A stretch of DNA of 64,000 nt, taken from NCBI GenBank assembly GCA_022885665.1, contig JAGQDJ010000190.1:54533-118532 (forward strand), in the 5' to 3' direction. Source of the stretch: Triops longicaudatus (lineage: Eukaryota; Arthropoda; Branchiopoda; Notostraca; Triopsidae). Shown here piece after piece: positions 32,401 to 44,900 of the stretch (its first letter is position 1; each line of letters starts with the position of its first letter). Both the position numbers and the translations under genes were made by a program. The notes beneath the pieces are model-generated. The model did not search any database, was not told where the DNA came from, and saw only the letters and a list, made by a program, of their open reading frames with translations.

Positions 32401-32778
32401 TCCAGGCCTGCGGGAGATCGATAAAATCCAATCACAGTCTTGGGAATTTTCGTGGCACTTAAGGTAACTCACTTATATAACTGCGAACAACGGTAGAGGT
32501 TGCGTTGGAATCGGACACTACCACTTCCGGCCTGGCAGTAGCCATCTGCTAAGCATAAAACAATTAAAATTACGGTACCAAGGCGCCAGGTTTCACACCA
32601 GCTTGCCAACCTCAGTTGGACTTGACGTTGCAGAAACGACATACAAAATAAGATTTTTCTTCAGATATTGTGCAGTTGAACAATCTTTAAGTCTTAAAAT
32701 TGAAACACAAAAGTTGAATGAAAAGCTCACCTGTAACAATATGACGCAAACAAGGAATGACACTATGGAAAGTGACAT
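29456..32778 (-). CDS. Second ZP-domain type I membrane protein, 601 aa
   Basis: Ten exons: 32778-32731, 32545-32473, 32407-32220, 32123-31882, 31796-31723, 31032-30790, 30626-30382, 30323-30207, 30148-29935, 29817-29456 (stop TAA). Phases agree throughout. Signal peptide MSLSIVSFLVCVILLQ, then a ZP-N module (about 41-150) with SLNEPFFGSVYAKGF and NATECGVRI. An unusually long Ser/Asn/Gln-rich linker of about 120 residues follows, then ZP-C (about 255-371) with PVSCWLDI, LYVGQDATLLVKVRQA, TDCIAHDG, NSDGCSVDSN and KCSVTVCEGRCPA. A furin-type basic site KRRGR lies at 378-382. The transmembrane helix is about 500-522 (LFLAFGVLVGVLVVAMLLA), and the cytoplasmic tail is about 80 residues, Ser/Asn/Gly-rich. 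The FxGxVYAKGFS motif is typical of ecdysozoan (cuticlin-like) ZP proteins. Likely a shed, polymerising apical matrix protein. It is not a recent duplicate of the 694-aa neighbour, since intron positions and sequence differ widely. Confidence 0.88.
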
Positions 32779-32796
32779 GTCTGCTGTTACGACACA
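32779..32796 (-). other. 5' UTR of the start exon of the 601-aa ZP gene
   Basis: A strong acceptor (TCTTCTTACAG, AG at 32798-32797) lies 18 nt before the start codon. The gene therefore probably has an upstream untranslated exon that I could not place; no TATA box is evident within the next kilobase. Confidence 0.5.
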
Positions 32797-33951
32797 CTGT
32801 AAGAAGACAAGGGAAATATCCTTTGTTACAAGCTCGAAATCGGAGTCAAAAATGTAGTCATACTCGAGGGTCGGAAACCGGCAAGTTCATTGACATGATA
32901 AAAAAACTCTACAACAACGCGTACGGGATGTGTCCAGGGGGGTCAGTGGTTACGCTATTTGTTCAGGAAGCATATAGCCACCGTAACCGGCAATATCTTA
33001 AGTAGCGTGACGTAAGAGACCACTGTCTTAGTGCACTTGACCAACTTTTTTTCTTACAAAAATGTCCACTGATTATAAAAAATAACCGTTGGTAACTTTA
33101 GCCGAACCCATTTGGACGACGTAACAACGAAAGAAGGCTGTAAGAAGTTTGTTCACCCTGGGACAAGGCCGTGGCGTCTGCCAATCAGTCTAAGTCACTC
33201 TAGATTTCTTAGTACCATTTTTTCAACAACGCCATTAAACTGAGCCTATTGTTAAGTATTACAAGAGGGATTTTGAATTCGCGCAAGCCAAAATTTGAAT
33301 GCCAAGGCATGCTTCAGCAATTTTTCTCCGAAACCATGCTGGGATTAAAACAATGCACATTGCAAGAAAAGGACAAACGAAACACAAGTGCTTTTTGCCT
33401 CACCTTTTCAAGATGTAAGAAGAAGTATCGTCACTAATAATCCAAGTTTCACGTTAAAGGGAGACCAATAGCATTTCACGTGTTGATTGGGCAAAGCGTG
33501 AAGTGGGAATGCACTGTCTTCGAGTTTTTACAGTCAAGGTTCCTACAGGGCAATGAAGCTCACGAACGATAACCAACTAAATTTATCACAGGTAGCTCAT
33601 GAGAAACGGACTGGAACGTATCACCTTATAGCCGTTGTCGCCTCCAGGACGCTTTGCGGCCTGGGACGGTCAAGTTCGGTCTCAAAAGTTTCAACTCGAT
33701 TACGAAAACAACAGAAAAAGCTCGCTGTAAAAAGTGTTTTTTTTTTGTGTGTGTAAAAGTGAATTTATTAATACGGTTACTAAAGTAAAGAGCCATAAAC
33801 AGTCACAAGCCTACGAAGGGTTTTCATTAAAGAAAAAAGTGTCCGGGGGTTTCATTGTCTTTTTGAGAACTTAATATATTTGCTTTTTGAATTAATTATG
33901 CTCCTTTTCATTAATACTTATGTCTTGTTTCTATCTTTTTCAAAAATTTTC

Positions 33952-33958
<7 letters not shown>

Positions 33959-33999
<41 letters not shown>

Positions 34000-34040
34000 N
34001 NNNNNNNNNNNNNNNNNNNNNNNNNNNNNNNNGGGGGGGG
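33959..34040. other. Assembly gap in homopolymer
   Basis: About 41 T residues (33959-33999), 33 N (34000-34032) and 8 G (34033-34040). The gap arises at a homopolymer, so its length and content are uncertain. Confidence 0.95.
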
Positions 34041-34506
34041 AAGGAATATGGATGCTCAACACCTGCTCGTAGCAAACAATTAATGATCCCGTTGGGTGGG
34101 TGGTACACTTCCACATTTATGCGTTCCAGTGTAACTTCGCTTCATCACCGAACCTTGTAACTCTTAAGGTGAAAAGGGAAAGGCCTTTCGGGAATGTGTA
34201 AGTACCTAGACGGCATCTAAACTCTCTGCAGGGTATACTCAATGTCACGATCAGTGCACGTCAAGGTAATGTCCGTAAAACATTTCCGGCGTATCTCGAC
34301 CTCAAGTTCTTCACAACCAAACTTTCTCGTTCAGGCCTAGGGACGTTGTTGGTTCCATAAAAAGTGGTAGGTCACGGTGTAAGTTGCTAACGGGTTTTTT
34401 AGGAAATATTTCTCGCTTAGCTTTGCAATTTAGTCCGTGAGAATGAAAAACGAACGAGTCATGTTCCCAGGACAATCCGGTGCGAATGAAGGGAAGATAG
34501 GCAGCT

Positions 34507-34512
34507 TTTATT
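34507..34512 (-). promoter_or_regulatory. Poly(A) signal of the crotonase gene
   Basis: AATAAA on the minus strand about 150 nt after the stop codon at 34659. Confidence 0.55.
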
Positions 34513-34658
34513 ATTCACCAAATTCAAAATATAAACTGACACATGGCGTAGTAAGAATAGTGGCACGTAATCAACAACGAAAACTACTGTATTATATACA
34601 TTTTCTACGTTTTTTTTAGCGTTTTGGGGGCGTAGACATCGAAGTAATCAATCCAACA

Positions 34659-36575
34659 CTATGAATCATCTCGTAGCTTTTCTAAGTGAAACTTTCCGTG
34701 CTTCCCCACGCCTTCGAGAAACTTGCGAGCGCCTCTGATAGATTCCTATACAAAAACGTTTAGTGGATTAATGTATTTAGCAATTTCCATTTTTTGTAAA
34801 GTTTACTTGCGCGATGACATGCTTCGCATTCTGGAACTCGAAAGCGAAAGCTTCTTCCAAACTTCGGGCGTCGAAGACGGCATTATATGTCGAGAGTCGA
34901 TCCATCTTGAGGCATTCTTGGGGAAACTTGGCAATCGACAACGCTAAGTTGATTGCCTGGCCAAATGCTAAAAAACAACTCGCATTACATAAGAGGAGAC
35001 AGCACTTACGCAAAACAGCTGCACTTACCCGTGCCGCAAGCGACGAGCCGATTAACGAGGCCCCATTCGAAGGCTTCTTTGGCTTTTACAGGCCTACCGG
35101 TAAGGATCAGGTCAAGGGCTCTTGAGAGACCAATCAACATTGGCAAACGCACAGTACCACCGTCGATTAAAGGCACTCCTGTAATTATATTATCAAAATA
35201 GGAGGTAACAGGAAGAAATCACAGCGTACCGAAACGACGACAAAAGACCCCCATTACTGCTGTCTCCTCCATGACTCTCAAATCGCACATAAGGGCCAAT
35301 TCCATGCCCCCCGCTACTGCATAGCCATCGATAGCTGCTACAACAGGCTTCTGGCACAACATTCTTGAAGGACCCTAACCAAAGAGAACCAGTTTTTAGT
35401 TATTACATCAAAAACTCCAATTACACCAATTAAGCCCTCCGGGAATATGTTGTACATTAAAAAGAAGGACAAATATTCAAAAAAGTGAGAAATAATCAAA
35501 CAAAATGCTTCTATTATGTCCTGTATACGCTAATAACCAAGCGCTTGACTGCTGGTGATTATCACGCTGAAGATTTTTTTATTAGTTAGATAAAATCATA
35601 ATTATTAGAACTTTAACAGTAAACGAAAAGCAGATGCTTAAAATATAATTTACCTACATACAATCAATAATCTATTTATAAGCAATGATCTATATATATA
35701 TAATACAATGAAATTTAACATTCCAAGTAGAAAATTCACTGACTTTTGATAACAAACACTTTTTTAAATTACGTATGGTTTATAAAAAAGGAAAATAAGT
35801 AAACGGATTGTTTTTGTTCAAGAGATTACGTTCCAGCATACCAAACTGCTGACTTTCTGGCAATCAAGAATCATTCAATTCCAGATGGTTAACGAGCTAC
35901 AATCATGCCTAAATACAACAAAAAAGAAAGCTTGATTTTCACAGATTTACAAACAAAATTTGTATCTAAGAAGCTGAGGATAAGAAACTGTTGACATTGC
36001 CATAATGTGCGTTAAGAGTTTCGGAGATCTTTTGTACTACTTTTATTTACAGTTCGTTATAAGTGAATTACCATAGGTCCTCTAGTGTTTGACAGTTCCT
36101 CCAGCGGGTTGCGTTCGGATAATTCTTGGAGATCATAACCAGCACAGAAATTCCCGCCTGTGCCATGAAGAACTGCTACACTAGAGCTGTCATCCTTTTC
36201 AAATGTTCTGAAGGCTTCAAGCAAAGCTTCGGCTGTGGGAGTATTAACGCAATTCCGTTTGTCCGGTCGATTAATTCCAATCGTCGTTACGGCTCCGACC
36301 TTGTCAAGAACAACCAAATCCGTGGCACCTACCTAACAAGTTAACCTTTAGGTTCTTTAGATATGCTACAAGATCTAGAACGATATTAAGGAGAAAAAAG
36401 GCTTACTTGTGTTCATTAAACGAAGACTTGAATTAGGTTTTCTACTAATGTGTGGAGTGCGAAGGGGAGTTACGAATAGTTTCAGTATTTGTTTTGTTGA
36501 CAACATTTTTATTGACACGTTGTCTGAACTGTATGAAGCGCCAAATGTTTTCCACAGGGTTGCCACATACTTCAT
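34659..36575 (-). CDS. Crotonase/enoyl-CoA hydratase family protein, 322 aa
   Basis: Six exons: 36575-36407, 36328-36072, 35374-35230, 35178-35029, 34967-34807, 34745-34659 (stop TAG). Phases agree. The first 57 residues are rich in Lys, Arg, Ser and Thr and are compatible with a mitochondrial presequence ([17 protein letters not shown]). The crotonase fold follows: N-terminal strand ([16 protein letters not shown]), first oxyanion-hole motif GNFCAGYDL (118-120 CAG), second motif [12 protein letters not shown] (G165, E167), then [15 protein letters not shown] and [20 protein letters not shown]167 matches the first catalytic Glu of enoyl-CoA hydratase. The second catalytic Glu position is occupied by C187 in my alignment, so classical hydration is not assured. 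The [20 protein letters not shown] block is typical of a bacterial-like crotonase subfamily. Substrate unknown. Confidence 0.85.
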
Positions 36576-38087
36576 TTGTCCCGTTAATAAATGAGAAATA
36601 TAAATCCTTGAAGATCTATGGAGTACGTTAGTACTCTATATTAAGCATTCATGTCGGAAAAAAAGCAAGACAGTTTTTTCAGAAACGACAAATGTTAGTG
36701 GTACGTCTTGGGTATTGAAAAATGCAACAAAAAACTAGACGGATGATTTATATTTTTAATGGCAGTTGCCTTCATTGGAAAGGAGACATTTTGAACAACT
36801 CTCGCATTTCATTTGCATTCTTTCGCACAGCATCTTTTAAAGGTCAGATCAAGAAAGGAACGGTTCAGGTCAGGAAAGGAAGGATCGAGGTCTTGGTTGA
36901 GGTCGATGAATTTTGCATGTGTTGGGCCAAGCTTTCGGTTGTCGGTTGGATTCGGGTAAAGAAAAAGAAAAGTTCGTATGTTTCAATTGGATCCATTACA
37001 TATTAAATTGAGAATTAAGCATAAGCTTTTTAACGAAGCTTAAAATTATACGCTATACTTAGGGCATACACATGTCTAAATCCGCCCCAGTGAGCTGTAT
37101 AAATTGATGGGAAACACTAACTACATAAAATAAACTACGTTACATTATTGGCGCGAATGTTGACAAACTGGAAGGGAGCGCCAATAATGCAGTAATTGCT
37201 ATGATGTGCGCTAAATGACTCTTAAATACGGGTCAGATAAATTTATATCCTTTCTTTTAAGGTTTGAATACATTATCCTTTTCTTTTAATTTCGTAGAAA
37301 TTTTTCAGTTTATTTGTTTTCTTTATAATTTTAAAACAATAGAGTGTAGCTGGACTCATTTATAATACTTTGCATCCCTTGTATTATTCTAAAATATGTT
37401 CTGTTCTTCGATTCCTTGTAGCAAATATGGCCTTCTTACATTTTAAATTAAACCATATTCGCGGTTTCAATTTCACGAGGTCAGAAATTTGGTAAATTAT
37501 CGTTTAAAATTGCACAAAAACACACCACTGTTAGCGCAAAGTTACATACTCTCGCTTTTTTTAACACTAGGATAATTACTTTGGCTTTAAAAACCGAAAA
37601 TCCGAAGAATGCAGATTTGCTGGAGTAGAAGACCGATGTAGCGAGTCATGTTTAATAAATGCACCTTACTTCCATGCTTTGCAATATTCGCTAGTTTTCC
37701 AGTAACGATAGCAGTTTAAAAATTGCTCGGATATCATTGTTAGCCCGTTACATAGTGCAACTAAAATTATATATATTCTTTTACTAAAACTTCATCTGAC
37801 TCAATAAGAATAAACTTTCTGAAAGCGTGGAACGCATCCCTATCTTACATATGTTAAACATAGTTTAGTTTTCACGGTTTTTGTTTACGCGGTGTTTTCG
37901 TGGAACCAACCTACCGCGTAAATGGGTGATCACTGTACTGATACATGCGTTTTTTTACAACAATTTCGCCCCGGAGTCAGGAGGACTTTCTCCTCACCAA
38001 GCATTGCTGGATGTCATTTGTCAAGTAGCTGTAGTGGAACGCCGGTTAAGTCGTCATTATAGACACAACCATGCTTGATATGTTGTA

Positions 38088-38340
38088 GGATACGTGGCCG
38101 TAGCGTAACCATGGTTTTGATGTCACTAAGAACGTAGCCATAGTGTGTGATATGTTAGGTTGTAGAGCGTAAAGAACTTTGTCCATTTGAGAGTGAAATT
38201 TTATATAAATGCTTAGTATTTGTTAGTGCACACTTCGCTAGATCTACACAGTGTACCCTAACGTAAAGATGTCAATGAGAACGTGGCCATAGAGTAGGCC
38301 CATGCCATGGTTTTGATCGCGGTGGCACTGGGATCGTAGT
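38088..38340. repeat. Degenerate duplicated segment
   Basis: Two related blocks share AACGTrGCCATAG (38130-38145 and 38280-38293) and CCATGGTTTTGAT (near 38110 and 38310), in shuffled order. This is an old, diverged local duplication of unknown type. Confidence 0.4.
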
Positions 38341-41300
38341 CATAGTAATCTTAAGGACTGCGTTGTCGAAGACAAGTAGGAACGTCAGTCCTTGGTTGTT
38401 AAATTTTAAAGGTTTTAAATTCATGAAAAGACTTGGGGCAATTGTAACATTTCGTGTTTTGTTTCTTTTCGCTTTCACTCCCAGCGTGAATTAAGGTATC
38501 ACCTGAAAAAACATAGCCATTAGATGCAGACGTTGAGTCCACTGTAAACGCTACGCGAAAGTAACAAAAATCAAAACGTTTGAACGAAAGGGTGCTTATG
38601 GCATATACCGCTAAGCAGCCGTAAAAAAAAGTTGCATATGAAACGAATGGAACTAGTTGAAATATTCTTCTTCAGTTCTGATTTCGCTACTTTTCGTAGA
38701 AAACGGGGATCTACTTATTCTGCTGTTACGTTAATTATAGATACCCAAAAGTTCGTAGAGACAAAAATTGTGCTCAGAACCTTTTTTCTTTCTCTTCTAT
38801 GAGGGGGGGGGGGGGGAATTTGGGTAACGTATAGTCAACGGGACAACGAGAAAACTCCACTTGTTTTTTTTTTCTAAGAAAAAAGAGAAAAATCAGACTA
38901 TTAAAATTCTCTGTAAATTTTTGTTTTAAAATGTAGCTTTTTTTTTCTACGGCTGGTTAGCGTTATTTGGCATGACCGTTTTCTTACACAGCTTCTAGAA
39001 ACCTTTTGTTGAATAGTTATTTTTTTTCTCTTATTTTCGCGTCACATTACAATTGATCCGAGTCTTTGCTATCCGTAAATGTCACTTCTGTTTTAGAATC
39101 ACCCAATACTTTAATTAAGGAGTAGGAGCTATTATTTCTTACCATAAAACGTATCCCATTTTTCTGACGTTTATTTGCGTTTTTCGCGTGTTTTTTTTAT
39201 ATTAAGGCTCTTTACAAATAAGACACACTAGAGATAGTCTTCTAACGGAATCCTTCCTGTGGGACACTAATAATTGGCTGTAAACTCTAGGGGGGAAGAA
39301 GCTACCAGTCTTCCTGCAAGTTTTTTCGGAGAGCTTCCAGTTTTTTTATGGTTATTTTATTCCACCCTTTTTGGTAAACAAATAGCAGAAATCGGTAGAA
39401 TGTAGTAGAAAAGTGTAGGAATGGCATCCTTTTGCAAGAGACATAATTTAGTAAACAAAATTCCGTCTCCGCTAGTGTGATAACTTAACTTTGCTCCTCT
39501 GCAACATATTTCCCTAGCGACATGTTCTGAGTTCACCAGGAAGCTCCCCTTGCACAAAAGGAAAGCCCCTGCTATAGTACTATGAATTCGTTTTTCTATC
39601 TTGGAGTGTTTTCGACAGACCCTCCACGCATCGTACCCTTCGAACTTTTCTTTCGATCAAAGTAATTCATTGTTGTCTTACTTCGACGGTCAACAGTGTC
39701 TGAAAATGACCCGTTTTCATACTAAAAATATTTCTTACTACGCCACACTTAAGCCACTTGATACCAGTGGCTTGAGCGTATTAAGTTCTTGGACATCCAG
39801 GAAATTATACAGAAGATAAACGTAATTAAAATTGGAAATTTTCCACAGACCAATTTGCCACACAGCATTCAAAGTCATAAACAAAGCTTAGTGAAGGAAT
39901 TTATTAAGGACGCTCTTTAAGCGTACAGATTACTCTTGATAACAATTTTAAGGAATGTTTGAGCCTTTTCTAATGCGACAAGACGTCTCATTTGCATACG
40001 TAGACGTACGTGGGGATCATTTCCAATTTTCATTTAACGAAAGAAAAATTAAGGCTCCCTATTTGGATGGCATCTGTGAGCACTAGAATATTAAATTCAG
40101 CCGTTTTCGTGTTACGCTAACTTCGTAATCAAGGCATAACAACGAATTTTTTTTTTTGCCTATGAAGAGCGTTAAGCGCTCTGGAATGAGTAATGAATTT
40201 TGTAATATTACGGCTATAATTAATTGAAAGAGCTTTAAAGCCCATGCTCGAAATCTCCCTAGAAATGTGCACTCTGTTTAACAAATGTTTAAGAGGCTCA
40301 AACTTGTATCCCTACGCCTGAATTCAGGTGCATTATACGGGCTTTGGCGGTTGCACAGCATGGAGTTTTCACCTGTGTAACAACAACATTACACTAGACG
40401 GAATAATGGCTCGAAAAGACTCGAATTTCCGCCCAACTAATCTAATCCAGGAGAAGACAAACTCTTGCAGTTCTTTTATCGGTGCCTTACCTAAACTAGT
40501 CGTGGCTCGTTCGTATAAGCGCCACGCCACCAACAATTTGCTGCCACGTGTACAAATAAAGGTAGATTATTTGCGCACGGGGACTAATTAATAACTGCCT
40601 ACAGGTCTTATGAAGCATCGTTATGATCTACGAAGAAGTAATTTCAGGTTATTCTTTACAAAAGTTTGAATCACAGGGCAATTCATTTCCAGGTCCGCAT
40701 TTTTCGTGCACGTGATAAGTTTGCTTCAGAATCGTGAATAGGATACGTTCACAATAGAGGAGCAAAACATGGTCTATAATTTGCATTGTCTAATCCGTTA
40801 ATCAAAGCTCCGAAAGTTGTCATAAGGCAATTTGAGCTGCATTGCGTCGCACGTTCCCGGGGCGAAATTTATCACCACCGGTATCGCTCTAATTTAGTTT
40901 TCCTCAAAGAATTCGGCTCGCACACGAATTGTTTCGTACAATATTGTAAACGCAAGATTAAGCCTTGTCGAAACTAGCTCGCTGCGTAAGCTCTCCAGTG
41001 TTTTACCGACTAAGGAAAGCAGATAATGTCTTTTTATTGAATGCTTCAGCTGGTCTGACAATGTTCCTGTGTTCCGTCTTTTCTTCCCCTAACGCGCGAG
41101 AAAAAAAATCTAAGTAAAGGCAAATACTTCCGTCTTTTATGCCTTACATGCTTTTCGCTTTTATGCCCAATTAAAGACAGACATACTTCACGTTAATATG
41201 CCGTCTGACGAACAGAAGCTCCATACTCTCGTTGTTCTAAACCGAGCAGTTCTATTGCATTGAACCGTGAAAGCACCATGTGAAGCGAAATGTAACCAAT

Positions 41301-41455
41301 TTGCCTGTAGAAGAAGTGTCAACTAGGCGAAATGTCTGATAATGAAAGCAATTTTTTGTGTCAGACGTTTGAAGCTGATTTGGATCAAACCCTTTTAAGG
41401 CCAAAGAACTAACAGTCGAAAGAAATGTAAACACTGGGAAAAGATGTTTTCCCTG

Positions 41456-41461
41456 TTTATT
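41456..41461 (-). promoter_or_regulatory. Candidate poly(A) signal of the globin gene
   Basis: AATAAA on the minus strand about 500 nt after the globin stop codon. Confidence 0.4.
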
Positions 41462-41958
41462 TGACGACTACATGGTTGAGCGAGCCTTGACATGCAAGTT
41501 AACAATACAAAACGCAAGCAATAAGACGAAATCACAAAGTCACATGTTCTTCCTGCCTTCTTCCCCTCCAAAAAAATAGATGCTCCCATATTGGCTTCAA
41601 AACTGAAAATAAACGCCACTGGTCTACGGACACCATCAAATATCAAGAACACATTTTTGCACTCTTTGCTAGCGTCCGAGGAAAATTTTCGAGATTGTTA
41701 TGGCACACAGATTTGCTAAAAAAACATGCTTGCTACATAAGACAGCAATAGGCTATTTCTTGGTACAGTAGCACTAGGCATCTTGTTTCCAACGTTCTGC
41801 AAATCCCGATAAACCTCCCCGACGTGTCTCTTCAGCTTGGTGGACGTCGGTGACATCTTGTGTACAAAGAGACAGTTGGCACTGTCCAGAGTTCACGTGA
41901 GAAGCAGAAATTGTTTGTTGGCAAGTTTAACGACGCTTTCTCTCTACTTTGTAGGTGG

Positions 41959-44900
41959 CTATAATCCGTTGGGTACTTTGGTAGTTCCACCTAAGACGAC
42001 TTCGGATTTTCCATTGTTGTCCTCATAGCCAGAAACTAAAGTCTCGATAATCAGCTTGACGGAAGCTTTGTAAATCGTTTCCACGTTTTCTGTGTAACGG
42101 TCGCCCAGTGTCGTCTCTACTGCGTGCAGGAAAGGGCCTTCAATTTTCTGCAAGGCAAACAAAAAATAAACGAACTCTTTATTTCGTTGGTCGAATTTTC
42201 TTATCTGAGTACAGGAAATTGAATTAAATGTCTCCGTTCATCTGTAATACCCCTGTGTGCTACTTTAAGTGATTGAATTAGAAAGTCGCTACTGCTGTGT
42301 AAAAAGCGAAGCACATGACTTTGCCCGAAAAGTGGCATTAGCTGAGGGAAGCTGACAAACGCTTATTTGCAGAGAAGCCTTTCTGTCCTTCTTTGTATGC
42401 ATAGTCTCAGTGTTGTGTATTTTATATATGCTTGTTCAGTAGACATGCTAATAAAGTTTAACGTCTGACTGATTAAGTTAGAGAAAACTGGTAAAATGTT
42501 CAGCGTTTTATGGCATGGAGAGAGACTTCTGCGTATTTTGAATGTTTAACGAGGTAAAACAAGGGCAGCTTTGAATGCACAGCACAAGTTTTGTGACACC
42601 ATAAACACACTTTTAAGGTCCTCTTCTCCAAAAACAAGCAGGGAAATCATTTCTGAACCCTTGAACTGAAGAAGAACCCTAGAAATAGATGGATGGCTGT
42701 TTTTAGCTGGTATTGATCCAGACAAAACCTTGTTAAAAATTGAATGTTAGGTGCGTGTTTTGGTGTGTCTTTCTGTGCTCTATAGGTTTGCATGACAACT
42801 TATCGGCGCATTTACCTCACAAACAAGGTTAAGCCTCATATCACTTGGAGAGGATTCGTCTGAAATTTATTAAGGTACGCTTATCAGAGAGCGTTCGTTG
42901 TTATCTTAAGAGTTGACGGATCTTCGTTTAGCGGTATAGCTTTCTAGTGATGTGTCTTACTTTTGAAGCGTTTTGGTGGGGTAATAAATTGGGTAGAAAC
43001 AAGTTAGTGAAGCCTAAAAGAGGCTGCTCGGAAATTGGCATAAAATTGAGTCATCCTGACAGCAGTGGAAGGAAGTATTTTAATAAATCAACTATTCCTG
43101 TACATTCTGTAAGGGTGGCTGGCAATGTCGTGACAAAGATAGTGAGCCAGTGGTTCTTTTGGGGTTGTTGTGATGAGATTCCGGAATTGGAGGTTCTTTT
43201 CCGGTTCACAGGCTTGAAGCTCTGTCAGCAAAAACGATTCTTGTTGTCTGCATAACTCATTCTTTCCACTCGTGTTTCTGACCATTGCCCTCGGAGCATC
43301 TTTCTAAGCTAACAGTCTTTCTCGAGCTCACGTCCGTTTATTTTGTAATGCATGACGCTACACGACATATATTCCCCAGCCAATTCCATTACAGATCTTG
43401 GAGAGATCACATCGTTTCCCAAAGCTTTTTGCTTGATTTTCTGTCTAAAATCTGACAGAAAAGCGAACTTGAGATACTTCGCTGCAAAGAAAGTAAGTAT
43501 AAACTAGAGATTGGATATGACACTGTAAAAATGTTTTTTATTATTTTTATTTTTTTTGGTTTGCTTTTTACCCAGAAAAATTCTTTACTGAAGCCCGGAA
43601 TTTTACGGTGCGTTTGGCCCACTTGGTGCAAGAAATCGAAGAAGTAGTCTAAATTATCCATTGCTTTAATGCTCTCGTCCAGGGAAGTCATGACGGCTGT
43701 GGCATGTTCTGCCAATTCCAGACTTCCAACTTGTTGGTCCCGTGTTCGTAACTCACGAAATTTGTCGAAAAGCTGAATTAGCTCCTCATTTTCCTCAAAC
43801 AACCTGAAAAATAAGAAATATTTTTTTTTTCATTTGGTACAGGGTAATTCCCATCAGAGATTTTGACACATTTTTTTAATTCTCTTTAACAGAAAAGAAA
43901 GAGCTCAACGACAAAGCGTGTCGACGTATGTGCCGTGGAGCGTAGCAATAAATGGCTTCCATCTTTGCACCGTTATGGACCATCAAGGATTTGGTGAAGC
44001 ATATAATACACGGAACAACGGAATTTTATTAAAAGAATACAATGGCTATATCTCGCCTAGCAATAAAAAAAATATAAAAAGTAAAAATATAAGTCAGGCT
44101 CACAGCTTTTTACGTCATGAAAGTGAGCTCGGATGGGTTGAACCTTTGGTTAATGGCACTAACCATGTTTACATTACGCGAGGTTACGGGTAATATGCCA
44201 AGGATAGGAGCTAGATAATACTGCAAAAGTGACCATTACACGAAATACTAAGCACACTACACAGGTAAAAAAAAAAACTACCACCCATATTTCATCGTTT
44301 TATCAGGTATACAAAGGACGTAAATGAAGAAAAGGGGTAAGTCATGGTAAGCCTGGCGCGGTGAGCTTTTTTTTGTGTGGTACAACCAGCATGAGCATTG
44401 CTCTTTGTTGATTTATGCTGTGAGTATGTAGATAAGTTTAGTACGTAGGTGGACAAATCATATTACATTGATGGTGGGGTGAGCTTTTTCAAGTTCTTGT
44501 TTATTCGAGAACTCTGCAATATTGACGAGAGAGTTTGAGACGAGCGATAAATTTAATTAAACGCTCACCGGGTGTTTATTGCCTACTGTAAAGTCTAGCT
44601 CCCAATCGATAACAGCAATGTAAACAAACACAAGAACGTGGGTACTTTCGACGGCAAATTCGAAGGTAACACGAGAGATTAGAGCTTACGACGCAAAGTC
44701 CTCAGCGACGTCCCTAATTGTTGCGGTTGTCTTTGCAAAAGGAAAAGCTAGTCATAGTGATATGAGTAACACCAAGAGTACAATGTTCCGGATCTTTTAA
44801 AAAAGATATGGCATATTTTAAAAGATCTTGATCGGCAGAAAAGACCAGATAAGGAACACTGCAAGAGTAATACTAAGAATGTGCTAGAGGTAGGCCACGA

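Larger units (their letters stand above)
32797..34658. other. Intergenic region with assembly gap
   Basis: This lies between the second ZP gene and the crotonase gene. No coding exon is supported. It includes a long T run, 33 N and a G run (33959-34040), and on the minus strand an AATAAA at 34512-34507 serving the crotonase gene. Confidence 0.5.
36576..41958. other. Intergenic region, 5.4 kb
   Basis: No coding exon recognised. It contains a degenerate internal duplication at about 38088-38340, a 14-G run at 38803-38816 and several T runs. A minus-strand AATAAA at 41461-41456 is a candidate globin poly(A) signal. Confidence 0.5.

Noticed and set aside
39742..39782. Small hairpin AAGCCACT/AGTGGCTT
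   Set aside because: Arms of 8 bp are expected by chance many times in 64 kb.
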